Source: Paludibacteraceae bacterium (GTDB lineage Bacteria; Bacteroidota; Bacteroidia; Bacteroidales; Paludibacteraceae). From it: a stretch of 50,265 nucleotides of DNA. The stretch is from the NCBI GenBank assembly GCA_016283095.1, contig JAEEMG010000051.1, forward strand, positions 1 to 50,265, read 5' to 3'. Made by a program: the position numbers and the translations under genes. Below the pieces are notes generated by a model. It had not been told where the DNA came from. It made no database searches and saw only the letters and a program-made list of their open reading frames with translations. This document shows, piece by piece, positions 7,047 through 15,210 of the stretch; position 1 is the stretch's first letter, and each line of letters begins with the position of its first letter.

Positions 7047-9383
7047 ATGAAACTTTTTTTTGAAACATATGCATATAAGATTGATGATGTGTGTCAGGCT
7101 CTGCATGTCACACAAGATGAACTATTGTCTTGTTTCTCAGAATCTTTGCGAAGTGTTAACTCAGATAAGATTTCATTTTCTTGTGTAGGATATTTTTATT
7201 TGCCAGTTATCAAAGATAGTGTTTTTGTAATGCCGAAGGTGTTCCTTAATGAAGATACCTCAAAAGAAGAAACACGCGTCTTTGCAAATGGGAAACATGA
7301 TGGATACCTTCCAGAGAAAGTGATTGATGTCCGTTTCGGAGAAAAATGTATACTCAGTAAAGAAGATTGTGGATTCATCATGGGTGTCTCTGTATGGCTT
7401 TACCAATCAATAAAGAGATATGCGGAGATAAAAGGAGATCAGGATAATGTCCTCCTTGAAGATTTACAACGAGTGGTGACGACACCAGGGGAATCGTCAG
7501 AGACTCTCTTGGATACTATTGTTACCATCATTAAATTTTATCACGATCACAAATCTTTGTTCACATTTGTTGCCGTAAATAAACAGGGAGGATCGAAACG
7601 AGTGAATTGGAAAAAAACAATCAGTACTCAAACCGCTTTTCTTCAAAAGGGGAACCCTATATACACGTCATTCGTAAATCGCCAAAAGACAATCAATTTT
7701 GATGAAGATGTTATAGTGATGTTCCTTTCTGTAATGCATTATCTTCAAAACACTTACTATTTTGGGACAATCGATAAGACGGGATATGAACTTTATCATA
7801 CACAGGAGATCCAGCGATTTATTGATACGGGCAAAGGTATTCGTATTATGAAAAACATGATACGAAAATATTATGTGGATGATCTTGTACTGTTATGCAA
7901 ATTATTACGTTTGTTCTTTGAACAGGCATATGAAGTGTCTACAAAACGTCATACTCCAGAAATGACGGTGGTGAAGAAGTATGAGAATGTATTCGAGAAT
8001 ATGGTTGATGCCTTAATTGGCGATGACTTGCCAAAGGCATTGAAACATCTTAAGAATCAAAGAGACGGGAAAACCATAGATCATATTTATCAGGATCTAT
8101 CGCTAATCCATAACGATAACGAAATGAATATTTACTATATTGGAGATAGTAAATATTATAAAGAGTCAACTAAATTAGGAACGAATTCCGTTGCAAAACA
8201 ATTCACATACGCAAAGAATGTCATCCAATATTGTATTAATATTTTCAATAAAGGTGTTGATGTCCAATACCAGAAAGAAGAAGAGAACATAAAGAAAAAT
8301 TTTGCATATAGAGATGAATTGACTGAAGGATACAACATAACCCCTAATTTTTTTATTCATGGAAGAATTACTCCCGAAGTATTGAAGGATAAAAGCAAAT
8401 CCTTTTCTGAGAATGGGCTTAAATATGATTCTGCATGCCATAGTATGGTCAATTATCATTTTCCTAACAGACTATTTGATAGAGATACCTTGATTCTGCA
8501 AACCTACGATATTAATTTTTTATATGTCCTTTCCAATTATGTAAGTAGAAGAGACAATGAAACCGTGAGAAAATATATTAGGTCGGAATTTCGTAAAAAT
8601 ATCATAAGGTATATAGACAATCATTATAATCTATATCGTTTTGTGGAATTATATGATGAAAAATCTATTGAGAAATTCATCGACGAGAATTTTAGACAGG
8701 TGATAGGAAAGGTTTATTCTCTTAAGACAGGAGAGAAGTATTGTTTGATGTTGGCTCTTGAAAAAAATGACAAAGATCAATCTTTTGTTGTTTATAATAA
8801 TTCTGTTGTCATACGAGAAAAACAGTATAAGTTGGCAAAATTCAAATTAGAAGATGGCAAATACCCCGAAGTGTTCAAATGGTTTGTTTTTGGATCTATT
8901 GATAAATCATTGATATATGAAACTTATTTGCCTTTGTTTGATATTCAAGCTGCTTGTGGATATTTTAATTATCAATCAGGAACTGGATTTAAATGTTGGT
9001 TTAATGCTTCTGATTACAGTGGAAACTTAAACGATGATATGTTTGTTGTTAAAGCTGTTGGAGATTCGATGAGCCCAAAGATCAGTGATGGAGATTATTG
9101 CATATTTAAGAAATATGGCGTTGATAGTGTTATAGGATCAAGAGAAGGAGAAATAGTATTGGTTGAGAAATACGATTCTATCACAGAAACTAATTATGTA
9201 ATCAAAGAATATCACCATGAGGGCAAAGGTACTGAATATGAAAAAATTATTTTGCATTCATTGAATGATAAATACGATGATATTGAATTGACAGATCAAT
9301 ATGACCTAAATGATTCTATATCAGTAAAGGGAATCTTTGTTGGAACAATAAAATCCCCGTTGTCATCTCTTGATGCAGAATAG
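7047..9383 (+). CDS. LlaJI/McrC-like restriction nuclease fused to a LexA/UmuD-type S24 protease domain
   Basis: The protein has 778 residues. The first half looks like the LlaJI R2/McrC group. Residues 311-395 carry a PD-(D/E)XK core: Glu in YENVFENMVDAL, Asp345 (TIDHIYQD), and Asp367-Ser-Lys369 in YYIGDSKYY, followed by TNSVAKQFTYAKNVI. It would cut DNA as partner of the McrB-like motor encoded 2 bp upstream. Residues 632-770 form an S24 domain: a candidate cleavage site AACGYF with Cys637-Gly638, the nucleophile Ser674 in AVGDSMSPKISDGD, a GEIVLVE strand, and the general-base Lys720 in NYVIKEY. LexA, UmuD and phage repressors use the same Ser-Lys pair to cut themselves when bound to RecA filaments. 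Residues 430-630 are not assigned. Self-cleavage at 637/638 would release the nuclease part, about 637 residues. Nuclease assignment is firm by motif; the protease role is inferred. Confidence 0.85.
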   Translation: MKLFFETYAYKIDDVCQALHVTQDELLSCFSESLRSVNSDKISFSCVGYFYLPVIKDSVFVMPKVFLNEDTSKEETRVFANGKHDGYLPEKVIDVRFGEKCILSKEDCGFIMGVSVWLYQSIKRYAEIKGDQDNVLLEDLQRVVTTPGESSETLLDTIVTIIKFYHDHKSLFTFVAVNKQGGSKRVNWKKTISTQTAFLQKGNPIYTSFVNRQKTINFDEDVIVMFLSVMHYLQNTYYFGTIDKTGYELYHTQEIQRFIDTGKGIRIMKNMIRKYYVDDLVLLCKLLRLFFEQAYEVSTKRHTPEMTVVKKYENVFENMVDALIGDDLPKALKHLKNQRDGKTIDHIYQDLSLIHNDNEMNIYYIGDSKYYKESTKLGTNSVAKQFTYAKNVIQYCINIFNKGVDVQYQKEEENIKKNFAYRDELTEGYNITPNFFIHGRITPEVLKDKSKSFSENGLKYDSACHSMVNYHFPNRLFDRDTLILQTYDINFLYVLSNYVSRRDNETVRKYIRSEFRKNIIRYIDNHYNLYRFVELYDEKSIEKFIDENFRQVIGKVYSLKTGEKYCLMLALEKNDKDQSFVVYNNSVVIREKQYKLAKFKLEDGKYPEVFKWFVFGSIDKSLIYETYLPLFDIQAACGYFNYQSGTGFKCWFNASDYSGNLNDDMFVVKAVGDSMSPKISDGDYCIFKKYGVDSVIGSREGEIVLVEKYDSITETNYVIKEYHHEGKGTEYEKIILHSLNDKYDDIELTDQYDLNDSISVKGIFVGTIKSPLSSLDAE

Positions 9384-9521
9384 TAAATGCTCGCTGATAT
9401 AATGTCATGATTTTTATAATAATTCGATAAATTTATTACCGATTAAGCGACTATGTACTAGAAATTTCGAACTCGCATTCAAAAATTTTTGAACGAACAT
9501 TCGTATATCTTAAAAAAATGT
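9384..9521. promoter_or_regulatory. gap with a 16-bp palindrome upstream of the GH3-type gene
   Basis: The palindrome TTCAAAAATTTTTGAA occupies 9478-9493, about 29 bp upstream of the -7 box, where it would touch the -33 region. It could be an operator. No terminator with a T-run is evident after the restriction cassette. Confidence 0.35.
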
Positions 9522-9529
9522 TAATTTTG
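9522..9529 (+). promoter_or_regulatory. Bacteroidetes -7 element for the GH3-type gene
   Basis: TAATTTTG fits TAnnTTTG and lies 41 bp before the ATG at 9571. The leader contains AAGGGG nine bases before the start codon, a possible weak ribosome site. Confidence 0.6.
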
Positions 9530-9570
9530 CCGCTTGTAGACAATTAATGAAATTAATTAAGGGGTAATAT

Positions 9571-11280
9571 ATGGCAAAATCATTTAACTCAGTACTTGCA
9601 AAGTTCCTTCTTAGTGTCGCTGGTTCGATAAACAAGAAGAAATTGGTTAAGGCTTCGATAGACTGTAAGAAGTCGCAGGCTGAAACACTTAGAGCAATTC
9701 TAGATTATGCAAAGGATTCTGTTTACGGAAAAGAGCATAATTTTGCGAAGATTTTGGAGGCTACATCTGATGACGCTTTGTTCGAGGCCTACCGTCAGAA
9801 TGTGAAGCCAAATGATTATGAGGATTTCCGTCCATACGTGGAGAGACACAAGAAAGGAGAGGAAAACGTCCTATTCCCAGGTAAACCAAAAATGTATGCC
9901 ACTACTTCTGGTACTACAAGTGAGCCAAAGTGGATTCCTATCACTAATGAATACTATAGCAACATCTATTCAAAGATGACGAAGGTATGGCTATACTCTT
10001 TCATAGAGAACCGTCCAGAGGTATTCAATGGCAAAATCGTTTCTATCGTAGGTAAGGCTATCGAGGGTACAGCTCCAGATGGCACACTATATGGATCTGT
10101 GTCTGGTGTGACACAGAGAGACTGTCCAGGATTTGTGAAGAAGCTTTATACTGCTCCTGCAGACGTGTTTACTATCGCCGACTACAAGGCTCGCTACTAC
10201 TGCATCATGCGTTTCGGTATTGAGCAGGATGTCACTCTTATCGTTACTGCCAATCCGTCTACAATCGTTGAGATGCAGAACAATGTGAACGAGTTTTTCG
10301 ATGATTACGTTGATGATATTGAAAAAGGTACTATCAGCTCAAAAATCAATATTTCAGACGAGCTTCGCCAGAAGATGTTGGCAGAGAAGAATATCAAGCC
10401 AAATCCAAAGCGTGCTGCCGAGCTACGTGAGTTGAAGGCTAAATATGGCACAGTGCTTCCTAAACACTACTGGCCAAATCTTCAGATTCTTAACACTTGG
10501 AAGTGTGGTAACACTCGTATGTATCTTGACAAGTTTAAGAATTCTTTCCCTGACTGCTGCTTGCACCAGGAGTTCAGCTACTTCTCATCTGAGTGCCGTG
10601 CCGGACTTGTGATGCCAGAGACTAAGGATACAAACGGTACCGTCGTCTTCCCTCACATGCACTATTTTGAGTTTGTGGAGGAACATGATATTGACAGCGA
10701 GAACCCTAAGTTCCTTCAGCTACACGAACTTGAGTTTGGCAAGAAATATTGTCCATATGTGACTACATGGGCAGGACTTTACCGTTATACAATGAGCGAC
10801 CTTCTTGAGGTAGATGGAAAGTTCAACTCTATCCCTACTCTTCATATGATTCAGAAGATCAATGGTATCGTCACTATGACGGGAGAGAAACTTCACGAGC
10901 GTCAGTTTATCTCGGCTGTTGAGGACGCATCGAAGGCTACAGGCAAGAAACTTAAGTTCTATATCGGATTTGCTGATTTGGAAATCTCTGCATATCACTT
11001 CTATTATGAGTTTGAAGACCAGAATATTACTCAGGCTGAGGCAGATGAGTTCAACAAGTTGGTAGACGAGAATTTGAAGAAGGTCAACATCGAATATGAG
11101 GCAAAGAGAGCTTCATTCCGTGTGAAGGATCCTATTGCACACATCCTTGTAGAGAACTCATTCGAGAAGTTCAAGGCTCGTTGTATCGACGAGGGAGCAA
11201 GAGACGGACAGTTCAAACTTAACATCCTTCTTCAGGATGAGAACCGTCATGCCAAGTTCAAGGATCTTGTAAAGAAATAA
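9571..11280 (+). CDS. GH3 auxin-responsive-promoter family acyl-adenylating enzyme
   Basis: A 569-residue protein, slightly longer than the roughly 500 residues usual in bacteria. Characteristic stretches are MYATTSGTTSEPKWIPIT (ATP-binding motif of the ANL superfamily, about residues 109-126), HQEFSYFSSECRAG in the middle, and CPYVTTWAGLYRYTMSDLLEV near residue 400, where the YRY-x(5)-D segment binds nucleotide. Plant GH3 enzymes adenylate carboxylic acids and join them to amino acids. Bacteroidetes relatives are very common but their substrates are unknown. The codon use is that of a well-expressed core gene and contrasts with the AT-rich restriction genes just upstream. It has its own promoter and a terminator-like hairpin after it. 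Confidence 0.88.
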   Translation: MAKSFNSVLAKFLLSVAGSINKKKLVKASIDCKKSQAETLRAILDYAKDSVYGKEHNFAKILEATSDDALFEAYRQNVKPNDYEDFRPYVERHKKGEENVLFPGKPKMYATTSGTTSEPKWIPITNEYYSNIYSKMTKVWLYSFIENRPEVFNGKIVSIVGKAIEGTAPDGTLYGSVSGVTQRDCPGFVKKLYTAPADVFTIADYKARYYCIMRFGIEQDVTLIVTANPSTIVEMQNNVNEFFDDYVDDIEKGTISSKINISDELRQKMLAEKNIKPNPKRAAELRELKAKYGTVLPKHYWPNLQILNTWKCGNTRMYLDKFKNSFPDCCLHQEFSYFSSECRAGLVMPETKDTNGTVVFPHMHYFEFVEEHDIDSENPKFLQLHELEFGKKYCPYVTTWAGLYRYTMSDLLEVDGKFNSIPTLHMIQKINGIVTMTGEKLHERQFISAVEDASKATGKKLKFYIGFADLEISAYHFYYEFEDQNITQAEADEFNKLVDENLKKVNIEYEAKRASFRVKDPIAHILVENSFEKFKARCIDEGARDGQFKLNILLQDENRHAKFKDLVKK

Positions 11281-11300
11281 TAAATAATTAGAATATTTAG

Positions 11301-11335
11301 AAAGGACGCAAGCCACACTTGCGTTCTTTCTTCAT
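11301..11335 (+). terminator. hairpin terminator after the GH3-type gene
   Basis: AAAGGACGCAAG (11301-11312) pairs with CTTGCGTTCTTT (11318-11329) with one mismatch. The T-tract is interrupted (CTTCTT) and the next ATG is only 16 bp downstream, so termination may be partial. Confidence 0.6.
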
Positions 11336-11344
11336 GAAAACGCA

Positions 11345-12016
11345 ATGACTTTAGACAATATCAAAGCTGTCATTTTTGATGTCGACGGTACTCTCTATAC
11401 AGGCGGTATCGCTAAACATCTTATATTGGGTGATATCTGGCGATGCATGTGGGCATTGAGGGAAAGGCAGACAAGAAAAGCGATGAAGAGTCGCGACTAC
11501 ATGACTGCTGAAATTTATTATAATACCTTCTTCTCAACATTATCGCAAAAGACAGGTAAGGAGGAGAGTGTGATGAGAGATTGGTATTTCTCACGTTATA
11601 TGCCGTTGATGGTCAGACAGATCGGCAAGTATTGTAAGCCTCGCCCACAGATAAATGAAGTGCTGGAGTCGTTGAAGAAAAAGGGTATACGTCTTCTGGT
11701 ATATTCTGATTATACAATGTCGAAAGAGAAGATCGAGTCGTTAGGCATCGACAGTTCAGTGTTTGAGAAATTTTATTGTGCTGAGGAGTTTGGAGCATTG
11801 AAACCGCAAACACGTCCGTTCGCTCAAATTTGCCAGGAAAACGGATTGGAATGCTCGACGACGCTGATGGTGGGCGACAAGGTTGATTCCGACGGAGGTG
11901 CGTTAGGTGCAGGACTTCAATTCACGTGTATAGACGGAAAGAATTGCAAGAATGTCGACCGCAGCAAATACGACATTGTATCTTGGGATGATTTCGTGAA
12001 CATTTGTAAGAAATAG
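11345..12016 (+). CDS. HAD-superfamily hydrolase (phosphatase-like)
   Basis: A 223-residue haloacid dehalogenase-fold protein. Motif I is FDVDGTLYTGG with Asp12 and Asp14. Motif II is LLVYSDYTMSKEK (Ser/Tyr-Ser-Asp), and motif IV is GDKVDSDGGALGAG near residue 178. A helical cap lies between motif I and motif II. Such enzymes remove phosphate from small molecules through an aspartyl-phosphate; the substrate cannot be predicted. It follows the GH3-type gene by 64 bp and may share its transcript through the weak hairpin between them. Confidence 0.85.
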   Translation: MTLDNIKAVIFDVDGTLYTGGIAKHLILGDIWRCMWALRERQTRKAMKSRDYMTAEIYYNTFFSTLSQKTGKEESVMRDWYFSRYMPLMVRQIGKYCKPRPQINEVLESLKKKGIRLLVYSDYTMSKEKIESLGIDSSVFEKFYCAEEFGALKPQTRPFAQICQENGLECSTTLMVGDKVDSDGGALGAGLQFTCIDGKNCKNVDRSKYDIVSWDDFVNICKK

Positions 12017-12030
12017 GTTGATTAGATGGG

Positions 12031-12063
12031 AAAGAGACGTGATTAATTCGCGTCTCTTTTTTT
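12031..12063 (+). terminator. rho-independent terminator after the HAD gene
   Basis: AGAGACG and CGTCTCT pair across a loop (12033-12057), followed by seven T. Confidence 0.8.
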
Positions 12064-12131
12064 GATTAAACCGATAGTGTTTTGCTGCGTGCATGACAAA
12101 TTGACGATTAAAGCTTAAAGAATGATGATTG

Positions 12132-12365
12132 ATGGACGATAAAATAGTCATATATGAGACGTCGGATGGAGAGACTACCATCGATGTGAAGTAGGAAGGG
12201 GAGACGGTGTGGCTTTCTGCCAATCAGATGGCTTTGCTATTTGATTGGGATGCCAAGACTATCAGAAAACATGTTAATAATGTTTTTTCTGAAGGAGAAT
12301 TGGAGTTTGAAAGCAACACGCAAAAAATGCGTGTTCCTCTTTCCGATAAATTTATAATGTCTTAA
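12132..12365 (+). pseudogene. RhuM-family protein, N-terminal remnant with an internal stop
   Basis: Reading from ATG 12132 gives MDDKIVIYETSDGETTIDVK, then TAG, then EGETVWLSANQMALLFDWD, AKTIRKHVNNVFSEGEL and NTQKMRVPLSDK before a final TAA at 12363-12365. This is the familiar start of RhuM-type (virulence protein) genes, which are common in Bacteroidetes accessory DNA. The stop after residue 20 and the loss of everything after about residue 77 mark it as a dead fragment. Intact proteins are several hundred residues long. Confidence 0.8.
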
Positions 12366-12377
12366 AATTATATAAAA

Positions 12378-13565
12378 ATGAATAAATTTTATTTTTGGCT
12401 AGCAATCATGTATTTTTTGTTTTCTCAAGTAACGATGGCAAACGAGTCATGGCAAGACTTGAAAAAATATGTGTTGAAGAGTGACAAAAAAACAGAATTC
12501 AAGGGTGTGAAATTTGCGGGCTTTTCAGAAGATGGAAGGTCTGGGAAATGGTCGTTTCTTGTCAATGGAAAGCCTCTTTCTCTAAATTCTCAATGTCAGA
12601 TTCCTTATAGTATTTATTATTCTTTTTTTGAGAATGCTATCAAGTCTAATGGAAACTCTCATTATTTAGTCAAAGGAGATTGTGGGGAAAAAATAGGAAT
12701 TAAGTGTTTTTATCTTACTGTTCCTGAACTTCATCCCGACTCAATATACAAAGGATATTACAAAAGTGATGGGAAACGTAAATTAGATGTTTACACTTTG
12801 TTTTATCGTATGCATGGGGATTCTATTTATGAAGTATTTGTACTTACAACTTCAAAACTTCTAGATTCAGAGAGAAAAGAAAATACGTTAGATGGAATAA
12901 CCAATATTTTTTCATTTGTGTATGATGAATCTCATTCTAAAATTCTTTCTACCTTGCTTCTTTTTTCACAGTCAGGTAGCTTTGATTCGTTTGAAAAATT
13001 TAGGTTCCTAGATTATAATTGTGATGATGAAGATTCTAATACACTTTCAATAGAAGATGATTTATATATTACATATAGGACAAGAGAGGATGGGGGAATA
13101 CAATTAGGAGTTAGAAGTGGTTATGAAATATATAAATTTAATGACAATATCAATAGGTATGAACAGATCTGGTCTTCTTTATATACTTTCCCCAAACGAG
13201 TTCCTTCGCATGTATTCACTGAAAATGGATATGATAGTCCCGAAGGCGTCATTGTTGTACGAAACCCAAAAGCGTATGAATCAGAAATTCAAGATAAGGA
13301 TGGATATGTAAATGTAAGAGAAAAACCTGATGTGAAGTCAAAAGTCCTTTATCAAATAAAAAAAGACCAAAAATTTATCATAGATAGTGAAGACTGTAAT
13401 GGCTGGTATAGAGTAATTCTGTGCGGTAATATACGTGATGGAGGATGGATTCATAGTTCTCGAGTAAAAAAACTTATGGAGATGTCAAATGACTTCCAAA
13501 ATAAATACAACATTAATGATTATGGTTTTTCTGAATATGATTTATATGATGTTGATGATTTTTAA
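12378..13565 (+). CDS. exported protein with C-terminal bacterial SH3 domain, unknown function
   Basis: The 395-residue protein starts with a signal peptide (FYFWLAIMYFLFSQVTMA; cleavage about residue 21). The middle is AT-rich and not recognised. Residues about 304-368 look like a bacterial SH3 (SH3b) domain: DGYVNVREKPDVKSKVLYQI, a glycine-tryptophan strand (NGWYRVIL) and GGWIHSSRVKKL. SH3b domains often bind cell-wall peptides or occur in exported proteins of unknown role. The tail is acidic. It lies 13 bp after the RhuM remnant and is followed by a copy of the structured repeat. Confidence 0.7.
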   Translation: MNKFYFWLAIMYFLFSQVTMANESWQDLKKYVLKSDKKTEFKGVKFAGFSEDGRSGKWSFLVNGKPLSLNSQCQIPYSIYYSFFENAIKSNGNSHYLVKGDCGEKIGIKCFYLTVPELHPDSIYKGYYKSDGKRKLDVYTLFYRMHGDSIYEVFVLTTSKLLDSERKENTLDGITNIFSFVYDESHSKILSTLLLFSQSGSFDSFEKFRFLDYNCDDEDSNTLSIEDDLYITYRTREDGGIQLGVRSGYEIYKFNDNINRYEQIWSSLYTFPKRVPSHVFTENGYDSPEGVIVVRNPKAYESEIQDKDGYVNVREKPDVKSKVLYQIKKDQKFIIDSEDCNGWYRVILCGNIRDGGWIHSSRVKKLMEMSNDFQNKYNINDYGFSEYDLYDVDDF

Positions 13566-14028
13566 GTTTTTTATAAATGTAGAACCCATAGTTTTGATTA
13601 AGCTCCATATAACGCTTCTTCGTGAAGAAAAAGAAGAGTTTCTGTATGAAAATTAAGCATTTGCTCAACAATTTATATATCTGTCGTATGAAGATGTTTG
13701 ACGAGTAAATATTTTATGGACGACAAGATATGTTATATGTAGTATCAGAAACATTGTCCCCGAGGTGGACACATTGAAGACTTCAACCCTATCCGATTGT
13801 TGAATCACTTGTTGTGCGACTGTTGTGGAAGAGACAGAAAGGGTTGATGGTAGTGGCAAACCCTTGTGGTTGCCCAGATTCGTAAAAACCGACAGTGTTT
13901 TGCTCTGCAAAATACAATCGGTTTGTAGATAACCTGAGGTTATGTGTTCCCTTCGGGAACGGTTGACGGTTGACGGTTTATAGTTGTGAAAATCACTACT
14001 GCTGCTGATAATTGATGTTTTATTTAAT
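13566..14028. other. intergenic region with decayed sequence and a structured repeat
   Basis: No intact gene is present. The first 270 bp look like decayed sequence; ATGGACGACAAGATATG near 13715 resembles the start of the RhuM remnant but soon hits a stop. The second part is repeat copy 1, listed separately. A minus-strand ORF across this region is a product of the repeat. Confidence 0.5.
13846..13977. repeat. structured dispersed repeat, copy 1
   Basis: The core (13883-13970) holds three hairpin-forming parts in a row: ACCGACAGTGTTTTGC / GCAAAATACAATCGGT, AACCTGAGGTT, and GTTCCCTTCGGGAAC. It is flanked by TTGATGG/TTGACGG heptamer repeats. The 88-bp core is repeated at 15053-15140 with only two differences, both in the three-base loop of the first hairpin. 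Confidence 0.85.
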
Positions 14029-15003
14029 ATGAATAATAATATGTTTGTTGAATTTCTAAGGGGAAAAGACAAAAAAATAATTTTATTTTTTTTGTTTTTC
14101 ATTTTCCATTATAGACTTTATTATTTGATAGGTATATCATGCTATTTCTTAGTTGAATTTATACTTGTTGTAATATCACTGGTGCTTATCAAATATCATA
14201 TGAAAATCACTGATGTTTTTTCAAAAAAAGATTTGATTTCTTATGCTTTCGGAATAATGATGTTTGGGTCGGGGTGTTATGTTTTGGGCTATTTTATTAT
14301 AGAAAACAAACTTCTGTACAAATCTGCTGAAGAAAAATATGGATTTGTATATTCATCAAAGTTAATAAGCCTTTCCCATTCTAATAAAATAGGTTATACT
14401 TGTTATGTCAGGTTACAAAAAGACACGTTAAAAAAAATACACATTACTAGTTGTTCTGCTAAACCCAATGAAAATATTTTATTTTCTTATCCCAAATTGG
14501 CTTATGAAGATAAAAAAGGGTTCTTTTCTATTTATCATAAGAGATTGTTTGAAAACAATCCCACCGATATTCAACTAGAATATTGCAAAGAAGGAGCAAG
14601 ATTGAGTGAGAAGATTAATAGCCTGAAGAAATATTCTGGTGTAGTATTGGAGAATGATCTGTTGGATTATATGGCCCATATAAATCAGCATGACAACCGA
14701 ATTATTTCGGCGGTCGTTGAAAGACGAGGTGAGAAATATTTGTTTGCCAATGTCCTTCAAAGTGACGACAAATTGTGGGCATTTAAATATCGGGATGTAG
14801 AAGAAGGAAAGAAGGTTTTGATTATTTATGATATATCTTCTCCTCATCTATTTTTTGTGATAGATTGGAATCCTTCTGATGAGGATTATGAATATTATAA
14901 TACAAAAGAAGGTAAGAATCCAACTTTCAAATATCTTTTAAAGCTTGAACATCTTTCTAAAAGTCTTCAGGCTAAGAATGATGAGGAAAGGGTTGAAGAT
15001 TGA
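14029..15003 (+). CDS. membrane protein of unknown function
   Basis: A 324-residue protein of no family I recognise. After a basic start (RGKDKK) come three hydrophobic segments: about residues 19-35, 37-55 and 68-90. The rest (about 95-324) is soluble and charged, with a glycine-poor beta-rich look. It is AT-rich like the gene at 12378. Repeat copies lie on both sides, and the coding region ends directly in the heptamer repeats (stop TGA at 15001-15003 is part of GATTGATGG). The two flanking repeats could have moved or duplicated this gene as a unit. Confidence 0.65.
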   Translation: MNNNMFVEFLRGKDKKIILFFLFFIFHYRLYYLIGISCYFLVEFILVVISLVLIKYHMKITDVFSKKDLISYAFGIMMFGSGCYVLGYFIIENKLLYKSAEEKYGFVYSSKLISLSHSNKIGYTCYVRLQKDTLKKIHITSCSAKPNENILFSYPKLAYEDKKGFFSIYHKRLFENNPTDIQLEYCKEGARLSEKINSLKKYSGVVLENDLLDYMAHINQHDNRIISAVVERRGEKYLFANVLQSDDKLWAFKYRDVEEGKKVLIIYDISSPHLFFVIDWNPSDEDYEYYNTKEGKNPTFKYLLKLEHLSKSLQAKNDEERVED

Positions 15004-15145
15004 TGGTTGATGGTTGATGGTAGTGGCAATTCCTTTCGGTTGACTGGATCCATAAAAACCGACAGTGTTTTGCCCCGCAAAATACAATCGGTTTGTAGAT
15101 AACCTGAGGTTATGTGTTCCCTTCGGGAACGGTTGACGGTAGGGA
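15004..15145. repeat. structured dispersed repeat, copy 2
   Basis: It begins with TGATGGT heptamer repeats at the stop of the preceding gene and has the same 88-bp core as copy 1 at 15053-15140. The two differing bases fall in the hairpin loop (TCT in copy 1, CCC in copy 2). Same orientation as copy 1, about 1.17 kb apart. Confidence 0.85.
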
Positions 15146-15210
15146 CAATCCCTTGTGTTTGCCCATGGAAGGGAAACACATTTAGGGATTCGACCGTATT
15201 GAACTGCTTC

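Noticed and set aside
13665-14102. Minus-strand ORF of 145 codons sharing a peptide with another at 14967-15227
   Set aside because: The shared peptide is simply the translation of the 88-bp structured repeat. Neither has a credible start, and both overlap plus-strand genes.
13846-15145. Integron attC sites
   Set aside because: The repeats are in the right place after genes, but I see no GTTRRRY core at conserved ends and no integrase in the window.
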